Part shown: piece by piece, positions 1 to 7,044 of the stretch
Layout of the letters: every line of letters begins with the position of its first letter
Numbering within the stretch: the stretch's first letter is position 1
Assembly: GCA_964485635.1 (NCBI GenBank)
Contig: CAZAJS010000039.1
Coordinates: 1-10,790 of the forward strand
DNA length: 10,790 nucleotides
DNA from: CAZAJS01 sp964485635
GTDB taxonomy: Bacteria > Pseudomonadota > Gammaproteobacteria > Francisellales > Francisellaceae
Direction: 5' to 3'
Notes under the pieces: generated by a model
What the model saw: the letters and a program-made list of their open reading frames with translations, nothing else
What the model was told of the DNA's origin: nothing
Database searches by the model: none
Made by a program: the position numbers and the translations under genes

Positions 1-323
1 ATGATTGATTTATTAACGAGATTGCTCCAGCCCGAACTTTTGGAATAATCGATCAAATTGAAGCGTTACAAACACAAGGACTTGATGTATGTGCTTCATT
101 AAATAATGCAATTGGTATTACAGATGGTGGCATTAAAAATGCAGAAGGGTTAAGATTTAAAGATGAATTTGTTCGTCATAAGTTACTTGATGCAATTGGT
201 GACTTTTATGTTGCAGGTCCAATTCTTGGCCATTTTGACTGTTATTGCTCTGGTCATTCATTAAATAACGCACTATTGAGAAAACTATTGTCTGATGAAA
301 CTGCTTGGCAAATAAAACAATAA
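1..323 (+). pseudogene. lpxC: UDP-3-O-acyl-N-acetylglucosamine deacetylase, C-terminal part; frame-broken and cut by window edge
   Basis: LpxC is the zinc deacetylase that commits UDP-acyl-GlcNAc to lipid A synthesis, in the cytoplasm at the inner membrane. From base 9 to the TAA at 321-323 one frame reads as the C-terminal LpxC domain: EIAPARTFG, then LRFKDEFVRHKLLDAIGDFY (the H and D of the family's HKxLDxxGD zinc site), then SGHSLNNALLR with the conserved SGH. The protein stops soon after the DETAW segment, without the roughly 25-residue tail of E. coli LpxC. The same frame has a TGA at 6-8, just before the homologous part. The first bases instead read MID in another frame, which would join to FINEIAPARTFG if one T were added in the T run at 9-11. 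The remaining frame has no plausible start codon. Identity is secure. Whether the gene is broken, or only damaged by a base-calling error, cannot be settled here. Confidence 0.
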
Positions 324-337
324 ATTATTTGTGAGGC

Positions 338-1966
338 TTATTCATTAACATCATGCTTCTTAAGTTTAATATTATCTGGATTAAAAGACAGTGAGAAAGT
401 ATTTATCAATTGCTTTATTTGTTTGTTGTTAACTAATTGATGGTAAATATGCTCTTTACGTTGAAATTCTTGTTTTTTTTGTTTTTCAGCAGGGGTTAAG
501 GTATTGTTACTTGGAGATGGTGTTATTTTTTTTTTATCATCGTCGTGATGATTTGTCATTGAGTCTTGAAATTTAACTTGTTGGTCGTTTTTAGTTATTT
601 GCGTTAGTGCTTTTGCAATTTTTTCAGCCGTATTTATATTAATTAAAGGCTCAACCGTTTTATCAGGAAGTAAGTAATAACAATTTTGCTCAATTTTTTG
701 AAGGTGGCTATGAAGTGCAACTTGTTTTGTTGAGCCACTTAAAGCAAGTTTAGGCGCTGTTTGTTGCCAATAAGTTGTTAAATCATCATTTGTCTTTGGT
801 GTTTCTTGTAAAGTTTCAAGTGATTGTTTGTGATCGCGATCACAAATATTGTTTATAGGTACTTGTGTTATATTGTCTTGTTGTGGATCAGGTCGAAAAG
901 CAATTAAACGAAAAAGTGCCATCGTAAGCCCGATAATTGGTGTGGGTGCTAATGCAATATCTTCTTTAGCCTTAATGGTTAATTGATAGAATAAATGAGC
1001 TATTTCAGACGGGAAAAGTTGACGCCATTGTTGAATTTCATCGTCTCCAAACAAAGAGAATGGTTCTCCTGATGTTAAATGTGCCATGCTAATGTCGCAC
1101 CAAATTTCAGCAAGTTGGTCAAGAATATTATTCGGGCTTCGTCCTTTTTCAATAGCCGACTGGGCAAGCGCTTGTATTGACTGGCTTTCGCCTTGATGAA
1201 TATATTGAATCATTTGTCGTAGCATTTGATCATCAGCAACCCCGAGCATTTGGCCGACACCTTCCGTTGTTAACTGGCCTGAGCTATGATTAATTGCTTG
1301 ATCAAGTAAGCTTAATGCATCTCGCAAGCTGCCTTGAGCTGCTTTTGCTAAAGCGGTTATGCTACCTATTGTAAAGTCTATGTCTTCTTGTCTTAAAATT
1401 GTTTGAAGATGTTGAATAATTTGTTTCTCTGATAAAGGGCGCAGATAAAACTGTAAACAACGTGATACAATTGTTGCAGGTATTTTTTGGGGATCTGTTG
1501 TTGCTAATAAAAATTTGGTATGTTCAGGTGGTTCTTCTAGTGTCTTTAACAAAGCATTAAAGCTATGTGTTGAAAGCATGTGAACTTCATCAATTAAATA
1601 AACTTTATATCGACCTTGAGTCGGCATATATTGAACGTTATCTAATAATTCACGTATATCTTCAACTTTTGTTCTAGAGGCACCATCGACTTCTATTAAA
1701 TCAACAAAATTTCCCTTATCAATGGCTTGGCAAGAAGAGCAAGTATTACAAGGTTTGGCTGTAATACCTTGCTGACAATTAATGCATTTAGCAAATAAGC
1801 GTGCTAATGATGTTTTTCCAACACCACGTGTGCCTGTGAATAAATAGGCATGGTGGAGTCGTTGATGATCTAGGCCATAAATTAATGTAGATAAAATATG
1901 TTGTTGCCCGACAACTTGGTCAAAATTTTCTGGGCGATACTTACGAGCAAGAACTTGATAGGACAT
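338..1966 (-). CDS. dnaX: DNA polymerase III subunit tau (clamp loader / holoenzyme organiser)
   Basis: DnaX is the AAA+ clamp-loader subunit that opens the sliding clamp and, as tau, ties the polymerase core to the replisome. The 542-residue product starts with the family signature MSYQVLARKYRP. It has a Walker A GTRGVGKT (45-52), a zinc module with C64, C73, C76 and C79, a Walker B LIDEVH (124-129), sensor-1 region LLATTDPQ (153-160) and the arginine-finger SRC (168-170). Domains I-III run to about residue 360. Domain V (alpha-subunit binding), roughly 397-537, is recognisable and ends with a conserved-type tail, QIKQLINTFSLSFNPDNIKL. The linker is only about 37 residues, so the DnaB-binding domain IV of E. 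coli tau (643 residues) looks absent or very short. The ATG at 1966 lacks a strong Shine-Dalgarno sequence, but the N-terminus matches the family exactly. The gene converges on lpxC with 14 bp between stops. ybaB and recR, its usual partners, are not next to it. Confidence 0.97.
   Translation of the reverse strand: MSYQVLARKYRPENFDQVVGQQHILSTLIYGLDHQRLHHAYLFTGTRGVGKTSLARLFAKCINCQQGITAKPCNTCSSCQAIDKGNFVDLIEVDGASRTKVEDIRELLDNVQYMPTQGRYKVYLIDEVHMLSTHSFNALLKTLEEPPEHTKFLLATTDPQKIPATIVSRCLQFYLRPLSEKQIIQHLQTILRQEDIDFTIGSITALAKAAQGSLRDALSLLDQAINHSSGQLTTEGVGQMLGVADDQMLRQMIQYIHQGESQSIQALAQSAIEKGRSPNNILDQLAEIWCDISMAHLTSGEPFSLFGDDEIQQWRQLFPSEIAHLFYQLTIKAKEDIALAPTPIIGLTMALFRLIAFRPDPQQDNITQVPINNICDRDHKQSLETLQETPKTNDDLTTYWQQTAPKLALSGSTKQVALHSHLQKIEQNCYYLLPDKTVEPLININTAEKIAKALTQITKNDQQVKFQDSMTNHHDDDKKKITPSPSNNTLTPAEKQKKQEFQRKEHIYHQLVNNKQIKQLINTFSLSFNPDNIKLKKHDVNE
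526..535 (-). other. Ten-A run in dnaX, candidate slippage site
   Basis: On the coding strand this is GAT followed by ten A, then TAACACC, at codons 478-481. The zero frame continues to residue 542. A -1 shift (or one added A) reaches TAA at 509-507 and would give about 486 residues. Loss of one A makes TAA at once and gives 480 residues. Slippage at A-rich sites in dnaX makes the short gamma form in E. coli (ribosomal) and Thermus (transcriptional). Use here is inference only. Confidence 0.4.
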
Positions 1967-1981
1967 TATAAAACAGACTTT

Positions 1982-2010
1982 TTGTTTATACCACTATCTG
2001 TTATTATAAA
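1982..2010 (+). promoter_or_regulatory. Candidate promoter for obgE
   Basis: TTGTTT (1982-1987) and TATAAA (2005-2010) are separated by 17 bp in the 121-bp gap between the divergent dnaX and obgE genes. It would give a leader of about 70 nt that includes the inverted repeat at 2036-2064. The A+T-rich background makes chance matches common. Confidence 0.4.
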
Positions 2011-2035
2011 GCATTTATCACATAATGTAATCCGT

Positions 2036-2064
2036 ATGATGCATTTTGTAACAATGCACATCAT
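2036..2064. repeat. Imperfect inverted repeat in obgE leader
   Basis: GCATT (2041-2045) and AATGC (2053-2057) are complementary with a 7-nt loop. ATGAT (2036-2040) and ATCAT (2060-2064) extend the stem after a 2-nt bulge. The repeat ends about 12 nt before the obgE ribosome binding site, so it may be a leader hairpin or a protein-binding dyad. Confidence 0.35.
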
Positions 2065-2078
2065 CAATTAATAAGTAG

Positions 2079-3128
<1,050 letters not shown>

Positions 3129-3129
3129 C

Positions 3130-4059
3130 GTGTTTGATCGTCGAATTACGCTAATGATGGGGCTTTTCGTTTCATTAAGCGGTTGTGCTAATTTAGCAAG
3201 CAATGTTCCTGTTTATAAAGCGTCAGTTAACCAAGATCAGTATCAGGTAAAGCCTGGAGATTCATTATACGATATCGCTAAGCATTTTAATGTAACTGAA
3301 CGAACATTAATTTTATGGAACCATATTCAAGCGCCTTACCGATTAAGAGTTGGGCAAACATTGAGGGTTAAGCCTTTACCTAATGAAAAAGTGTGGCGTG
3401 TAACATCAGATGGCATGGTTCCTGTTAATCAAGATGGTGATCAACAGGTTCAGCCTATGAAGCAACAATCACATCAAAAACAAAATGTTCCAGATGTTGA
3501 CAAGCTTAAACAATCAAAGCATAAAATGCCAGCAATTGACCCGTCTGCGGCACCGGATAGACAAAGCTCGCAGAAACAAGATGACCAATCTGATCAGGCA
3601 AAAAAAGCTAAGTCAGACTCACAAGAAACGCATGATGTGGCAAAAGAAAAGCAACCTAAACAAAAGAAAACTCAGCAATCAAGTAACCAAGCAATTTCTG
3701 GTAAAACGGTAGGTGGTATTACTTGGCATTGGCCGGTAAAAGATCAAGGGCAATATCAATCAAATAGTGATAGGATTATCTCTTTTAAACCAGATGCCTA
3801 TGCGGCTGCAAATGGTCGAGCTGTTTATGTTGGCGCTAGTGCAGATACAGGTGGCAAGATGGTAATTTTAAGCCATCCAAATCACTATATGACCTCTTAT
3901 CAAGGATTAAAATCAGTTGATGTTAAAGAAGGTCAACGCGTTTCTGCAGGCGCTTTATTAGGTACATTGACAAAAAACAGCCAACAACAAAATACCTTAG
4001 TATTTACGGTTAATCATGGTGGTGTTCAACAGCCATTATCGGATTTTTATCATTTGTAA
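3130..4059 (+). CDS. NlpD-like lipoprotein with LysM and degenerate LytM/M23 domain
   Basis: This is a probable envelope lipoprotein that activates septal amidases, by analogy with NlpD. The GTG start at 3130 has AAGGAG (3115-3120) nine bases upstream. The N-terminus is a lipoprotein signal with lipobox LSGC, acylated Cys at residue 19. A LysM peptidoglycan-binding domain spans about 38-82 (YQVKPGDSLYDIAKHFNVTE). A low-complexity Lys/Gln/Ser-rich linker covers about 100-195. The C-terminal domain (197-309) follows the NlpD LytM pattern (WPV, ANGRAVYVG, GGKMVILSHP, VKEGQRVSAGALLG). The H-x3-D and HxH zinc ligands of active M23 peptidases are not present, as in NlpD/EnvC activators. The gene lies one base downstream of obgE, which is not the usual surE-pcm-nlpD-rpoS setting. 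The family is clear, but orthology to nlpD itself is not proven, so no symbol is given. Confidence 0.9.
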   Translation: MFDRRITLMMGLFVSLSGCANLASNVPVYKASVNQDQYQVKPGDSLYDIAKHFNVTERTLILWNHIQAPYRLRVGQTLRVKPLPNEKVWRVTSDGMVPVNQDGDQQVQPMKQQSHQKQNVPDVDKLKQSKHKMPAIDPSAAPDRQSSQKQDDQSDQAKKAKSDSQETHDVAKEKQPKQKKTQQSSNQAISGKTVGGITWHWPVKDQGQYQSNSDRIISFKPDAYAAANGRAVYVGASADTGGKMVILSHPNHYMTSYQGLKSVDVKEGQRVSAGALLGTLTKNSQQQNTLVFTVNHGGVQQPLSDFYHL

Positions 4060-4066
4060 TTTAACA

Positions 4067-4103
4067 CTAGATTCAACGTATGAATCATTTAATTTAAATC
4101 TAG
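4067..4103. repeat. Nested inverted repeats after the NlpD-like gene
   Basis: CTAGATT (4067-4073) matches AATCTAG (4097-4103). Inside it, GATTCA (4070-4075) matches TGAATC (4081-4086) around ACGTA. The two pairings exclude each other in part. The inner hairpin is followed by ATTTAATTT, so it could be a weak transcription end for the obgE operon, but it has no G+C-rich stem. Confidence 0.3.
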
Positions 4104-4150
4104 AAGTTTTATCTAAATCTTGTTGATGGCATGGACAAAGAATGTTTTCA

Positions 4151-4163
4151 TTCACATTGTGAA
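4151..4163. promoter_or_regulatory. Palindrome overlapping the dps -35 region
   Basis: TTCAC and GTGAA are exact inverted arms around ATT. The right arm overlaps the TTGTGA -35 box. Its position is right for a repressor or activator site, but it does not match a regulator consensus I can name. Confidence 0.3.
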
Positions 4164-4185
4164 ATGGCATTGACTTTGCTATGCT
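4157..4185 (+). promoter_or_regulatory. Extended -10 promoter of dps
   Basis: TTGTGA (4157-4162), a 17-bp spacer ending in TG plus one base (4177-4179), and TATGCT (4180-4185) form a good sigma-70 promoter with an extended -10. Transcription would start near 4192, about 30 nt before the dps ATG. Confidence 0.6.
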
Positions 4186-4222
4186 TATCTAAACTAAAAT
4201 ATAGTTATAAAGGAGTTTTTAT

Positions 4223-4693
4223 ATGGATATTAATATCGGAATTAATCAAGCAAGTCGTGAAAAAATTGCTCATGGTTTATCAAAATTATTGGCAGATACT
4301 TATTTGCTGTATATTAAAACGCATAATTTTCATTGGAATGTTAAAGGACCACATTTTAAAAGTCTACATGATTTATTTGAAGTACATTATACTGAAATGG
4401 CCCAAGCCGTTGATGATATTGCCGAACGTATTAGAGCACTAGGGTTTGATGCCCCAGGAAGTTATCAACAATTTTCACAGCTAACAAGTATTGAAGAGTC
4501 AACTAATGTGCCAAATTGGCAAGATATGGTACGACAATTAGGTCAGGGGCATGAAGCTGTTGCGAAAACAGCTCGCAGTTTATTAAATGATGTTGATCAG
4601 GCTCAAGATGAAGTAACTCAAGGTCTTTTAGGTGATCGGATGACCGTTCATGAAAAAACAGCATGGATGTTACGTTCGTTTTTACAAGACTAA
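4223..4693 (+). CDS. dps: Dps-family DNA-binding ferritin-like protein
   Basis: Dps proteins form 12-subunit shells that oxidise and store iron with hydrogen peroxide, and many members also coat DNA during stress or starvation. The 156-residue length is typical. The first family signature, HNFHWNVKGPHFKSLH, is at 34-49 and the second, EMAQAVDDIAERI, is at 58-70. The inter-subunit ferroxidase ligands are H37, D64 and E68, with the same 27- and 4-residue spacing as E. coli H51, D78 and E82. The N-terminus is short with few lysines, so DNA binding by a lysine tail, as in E. coli, is uncertain. AAAGGAG (4209-4215) precedes the ATG by seven bases. The gene stands alone between its own promoter and a strong terminator. 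Confidence 0.97.
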   Translation: MDINIGINQASREKIAHGLSKLLADTYLLYIKTHNFHWNVKGPHFKSLHDLFEVHYTEMAQAVDDIAERIRALGFDAPGSYQQFSQLTSIEESTNVPNWQDMVRQLGQGHEAVAKTARSLLNDVDQAQDEVTQGLLGDRMTVHEKTAWMLRSFLQD

Positions 4694-4720
4694 GATCAAT
4701 AATATTTTAAATTTTTTAAG

Positions 4721-4744
4721 CGGCCATATTGATGGCCGTTTTTT
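4721..4744 (+). terminator. Rho-independent terminator of dps
   Basis: CGGCCAT (4721-4727) pairs perfectly with ATGGCCG (4732-4738) across the loop ATTG, followed by six T. It lies 27 bp after the dps stop. The reverse direction lacks a T run, so it acts on the plus strand only. Confidence 0.93.
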
Positions 4745-4785
4745 AATTTATACTGAAAACTATTAAACATAGTTAAAGATTATTA

Positions 4786-5490
4786 ATGCGTTCAGTTTTA
4801 AATCAAATGATACGTTGGTTAAGTAAACACATTCCATTTTTCAAACAGATTCATAATAAAGCTAATCACTTGACACAAGGAAAAGCTGGCCATGTAGCAA
4901 AACAAGCTGTTGACAACATTCAAATATCTAAAACAGCTCGAGATATTAGTCAATTAGAAATTGCTTGGAGTAATGCTTTTCGGCATCATGATAAAGGTCA
5001 AGCAAGAGTGATTAATAATGAACAAAATACATTTACTAAAACATTTGTTGATTTGTTTTTAACTTGGCAGCAGCCTGAGCAACAAATGGTATGTTACCAT
5101 GTTGTTATTGGCTGGAAAGGTTGGCCTGATCGTTTTTTTGATGCAAATGATCCAATGTTCAATCCGGCATATTTAGATGCTTTTTGGAATAATGAACTTA
5201 ATACAATTAAAAAAGCCACATTTCAATCTGATCAAGTATCAAGTCGTTGCATTATCTTTCCAGCTGATAAAGAAAAAAATGCTTTTCGGCACTTAAAATT
5301 AATTGGCCAGGATGGACAAGGTAACTTACATGATATTTATCATGTTGTGTTTGCAAGTCAAGAGAAACGCCAAGAAAAGTCTTTAGGGCAAGTTGATGAA
5401 CACGTAATTGCTCAAGCACCACATATCAAAGTCCCAGGTAGTCTAGAAAAAAGTCAACTAGAAGCTAATTTGACTGATGAATCAAAATAA
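4786..5490 (+). CDS. Hypothetical protein, 234 residues, no recognised family
   Basis: I do not recognise this protein. It has no signal peptide or clear membrane segment. The N-terminal 45 residues are basic and amphipathic, beginning MRSVLNQMIRWLSKHIPFFK, and could sit on a membrane surface. The middle (about 58-140) contains an aromatic- and aspartate-rich stretch with WKGWPDRFF (110-118) and DAFWNN (131-136). A further alpha/beta-looking part (about 153-190) ends in DIYHVVFAS. The last 40 residues are polar. The ATG at 4786 has only a weak AAAG upstream; ATG at 4807 is possible but has no better site. It starts 42 bp after the dps terminator, so it has its own promoter, which I cannot place with confidence. 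Length, base composition and coding-like protein sequence make it a real gene. Confidence 0.85.
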   Translation: MRSVLNQMIRWLSKHIPFFKQIHNKANHLTQGKAGHVAKQAVDNIQISKTARDISQLEIAWSNAFRHHDKGQARVINNEQNTFTKTFVDLFLTWQQPEQQMVCYHVVIGWKGWPDRFFDANDPMFNPAYLDAFWNNELNTIKKATFQSDQVSSRCIIFPADKEKNAFRHLKLIGQDGQGNLHDIYHVVFASQEKRQEKSLGQVDEHVIAQAPHIKVPGSLEKSQLEANLTDESK

Positions 5491-5492
5491 TT

Positions 5493-5510
5493 GCGAAAAA
5501 TATTTTTTGC
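5493..5510. repeat. A/T-rich near-palindrome after the hypothetical gene
   Basis: GCGAAAAATATTTTTTGC is self-complementary apart from one G-T pair. It starts two bases after the stop of the hypothetical gene. It could be a weak hairpin that ends transcription or an A/T-rich protein site. Confidence 0.3.
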
Positions 5511-5528
5511 CATAAAAGAGTCGATATT

Positions 5529-5545
5529 TAGCAAAATTCTTGCTA
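5529..5545. repeat. Perfect inverted repeat upstream of csp
   Basis: TAGCAA (5529-5534) and TTGCTA (5540-5545) flank AATTC and are followed by TTATTACAAAT. It may be a weak terminator of the hypothetical gene or an upstream element of the csp promoter, whose -10 lies about 50 bp downstream. Confidence 0.35.
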
Positions 5546-5592
5546 TTATTACAAATAACAGGAATGTTGTCGTATTTAAACTTTTCGTATTA

Positions 5593-5598
5593 TATAAT
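5593..5598 (+). promoter_or_regulatory. csp promoter -10 box
   Basis: A consensus TATAAT (5593-5598) precedes a T-rich stretch that would form a leader of about 60 nt. No good -35 box is seen at 16-18 bp; TTGTCG at 5567-5572 is 20 bp away. The leader is shorter than the roughly 160-nt cspA leader of E. coli. Confidence 0.5.
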
Positions 5599-5636
5599 TC
5601 GGTTTGTTTTTTTCCAGTTTTCTTGTTAATTTTTTA

Positions 5637-5666
5637 ATGTTTAATAGAAAAAGTGAGTATTTATAA
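5637..5666 (+). other. Nine-codon open frame overlapping the csp start
   Basis: ATG at 5637 opens a frame reading MFNRKSEYL and ends at TAA (5664-5666), whose last A is the first base of the csp ATG. It has no Shine-Dalgarno sequence of its own. It could couple translation or be chance, as the csp ribosome binding region (AAAAAGTGAG) lies inside it. Confidence 0.2.
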
Positions 5667-5866
5667 TGAAACAGCAAGGTATCGTAAAATTTTTCAATGA
5701 CGCACGTGGTTTTGGATTTATCAAGCCGGACGAAGGTGCGCAAGATATCTTTTTCCACATTAGCGCCTTGAATGGCATGCAATCAATCGATCAAGATGTT
5801 CGTATTGCATTTGAAATCAACGAAAACCAACGTGGCAAGTTTGCCGAAAATATTGAATTAATCTAA
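5666..5866 (+). CDS. Cold-shock domain protein (CspA family RNA chaperone)
   Basis: This small single-strand nucleic-acid binding protein melts RNA secondary structure, at low temperature or constitutively depending on the paralogue. The 66 residues are one cold-shock domain: the start MKQQGIVKFFN, RNP1-like ARGFGFI (13-19) and RNP2-like DIFFHIS (27-33). The family length is 65-70 residues. The sequence QQGIVKFFND replaces the commoner GxVKWFN, so W is F here. Codon choice includes more CGT, GCC and ATC than its neighbours, in keeping with high expression. It has its own promoter and terminator. Which Csp paralogue it is, and whether it is cold-induced, cannot be told from sequence alone. Confidence 0.96.
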   Translation: MKQQGIVKFFNDARGFGFIKPDEGAQDIFFHISALNGMQSIDQDVRIAFEINENQRGKFAENIELI

Positions 5867-5898
5867 TTCAAACAAAAAATTCTTTAAATTAAATTGCT

Positions 5899-5927
5899 AA
5901 AAGCCTTATTTTATATAGGGCTTTTTT
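5899..5927 (+). terminator. Terminator between csp and kdsD
   Basis: AAAAGCC (5899-5905) pairs with GGCTTTT (5919-5925), with further T-G and T-A pairs inside, and is followed by TT to give six T in a row. It ends csp. Because the left arm begins with AAAA it may also act, more weakly, for the convergent kdsD gene on the other strand. Confidence 0.88.
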
Positions 5928-5994
5928 ATGCATTAGATTTTAATAAATAGTCTTATTTCAATTTAAATGATCAGAACTGATAACAATTTTTATA

Positions 5995-6951
5995 TTAAAC
6001 AATGCCATGGTGGATTAAAATTTTCATAGTAATAACACCAATGGGTTGTTGTGCTTCATTTACCGCAACTAAAAAATCAATTTTATGTTGATCCATAATT
6101 TTAAGGGCATCATAAGCACGGATATATGGAGAAATTGTTACAGGTTTTGGTGTCATTTTTTCAGCAATTGGCTGATTTAAATCAGCTGTATTTTCCGTTA
6201 AAACACGACGTAAATCACCGTCTGTAAAAACCCCACAAATTGTTTGTTGGTCATCAATAACAATGGCGGCACCTAATCGCTTTTGTGTGATTGTTGAAAT
6301 AGCTGACGCAATCCGGTCATGTGTTTGCACAATAGGTAAATCGCTATCGTGTAGCATAATATCATTGACGGTAAATAATAAACGTTTACCTAGGGAGCCA
6401 GCTGGGTGCGATAATGCAAAATCTTGATCTGTAAAATTTCGATGGCGCATAACAGCAATAGCTAATGCATCGCCTAATACCAATGTCGCTGTTGTGCTAG
6501 ACGTGGGTGCTAAATTGTAAGGACAGGCTTCATTTTTTAAGTGTAAATTTAAAAATACATTAGCTGCATCAGCTAAAGGGGAGTGGGCTCGGCTTGTGAT
6601 GGCAATGAGAGGATTTTTTTTCTTTTTAATGAAAGGTAGTAAGGCAACAACTTCTTGAGTTGCGCCAGAATTTGAAATAGCAATAACAAGATCATGTTGG
6701 TCAATCATCCCAAAATCACCATGACCTGCTTCTGCTGGATGAATAAAAAAGGCTGGAGTCCCTGTGCTAGCTAAAGTTGCCGCAATTTTATTGCCAATAT
6801 GGCCACTTTTTCCAATACCAATAATGATTACTTTACCTTTTGTATTTAAAATAAGTTGGCAAGCTTGATCAAAAGAATCATCTAATTGATTATTTAAATG
6901 GTTGAGTTGAGCAATTTCACAGTTAAACACTTCATGGGCAAATTGTCGCAT
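5995..6951 (-). CDS. kdsD: D-arabinose 5-phosphate isomerase (KdsD/KpsF family)
   Basis: It converts ribulose 5-phosphate to arabinose 5-phosphate, the first step to KDO, the inner-core sugar of LPS, in the cytoplasm. The 318-residue protein has an N-terminal SIS domain (about 35-175) with GIGKSGHIGNKIA (45-57), SNSGATQE (93-100), EACP (141-144) and LAPTSSTTATLVLGDALA (147-164). Two CBS domains (about 197-318) follow, with VFTDGDLRR at 241-249. The E. coli catalytic residues K59, E111, E152 and H193 correspond to K48, E100, E141 and H182 at identical spacing. It could be the KpsF or GutQ paralogue, since one sequence cannot tell these apart. No other arabinose-phosphate isomerase is in the window, so the LPS role is assumed. 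It lies 93 bp downstream of ruvB and has its own promoter; kdsC and the lpt genes, its usual neighbours, are absent. The ATG lacks a clear Shine-Dalgarno sequence. Confidence 0.93.
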   Translation of the reverse strand: MRQFAHEVFNCEIAQLNHLNNQLDDSFDQACQLILNTKGKVIIIGIGKSGHIGNKIAATLASTGTPAFFIHPAEAGHGDFGMIDQHDLVIAISNSGATQEVVALLPFIKKKKNPLIAITSRAHSPLADAANVFLNLHLKNEACPYNLAPTSSTTATLVLGDALAIAVMRHRNFTDQDFALSHPAGSLGKRLLFTVNDIMLHDSDLPIVQTHDRIASAISTITQKRLGAAIVIDDQQTICGVFTDGDLRRVLTENTADLNQPIAEKMTPKPVTISPYIRAYDALKIMDQHKIDFLVAVNEAQQPIGVITMKILIHHGIV

Positions 6952-6987
6952 AATTTAGACTTATTTTAGTGCAAATCGATAGCTTTA

Positions 6988-7016
6988 ATTATCAATTACT
7001 CAAGACAAAAAGGCAA
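6988..7016 (-). promoter_or_regulatory. Promoter of kdsD
   Basis: On the minus strand TTGCCT (7016-7011) and GATAAT (6993-6988) are separated by 17 bp in the ruvB-kdsD gap. Transcription would start near 6981, about 30 nt before the ATG at 6951. Confidence 0.55.
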
Positions 7017-7044
7017 GCGTTAGATAACACTTGATTATATCTAA

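Noticed and set aside
3..11. In-frame TGA before the LpxC homology read as recoded tryptophan
   Set aside because: TGG is used freely for Trp, no complete gene contains an internal TGA, and a one-base frame slip explains the region with a better family match.
9..323. LpxC fragment as a horizontally acquired, alphaproteobacterial-type gene because of its short C-terminus
   Set aside because: Francisella-type LpxC, as I recall it, ends at the same place and has a similar ILGHF...SGH segment, so vertical inheritance is the simpler reading.
3485..3712. 75-residue open frame on the plus strand
   Set aside because: It is a shifted reading of the Lys/Gln-rich linker of the NlpD-like protein; its basic composition comes from that.
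4131..4442. 103-residue open frame on the plus strand covering the dps promoter
   Set aside because: It overlaps the start of dps in another frame, and the dps frame carries full family signatures.
5576..5782. 68-residue open frame on the minus strand
   Set aside because: It is antisense to the csp promoter, leader and coding region, with no family features.
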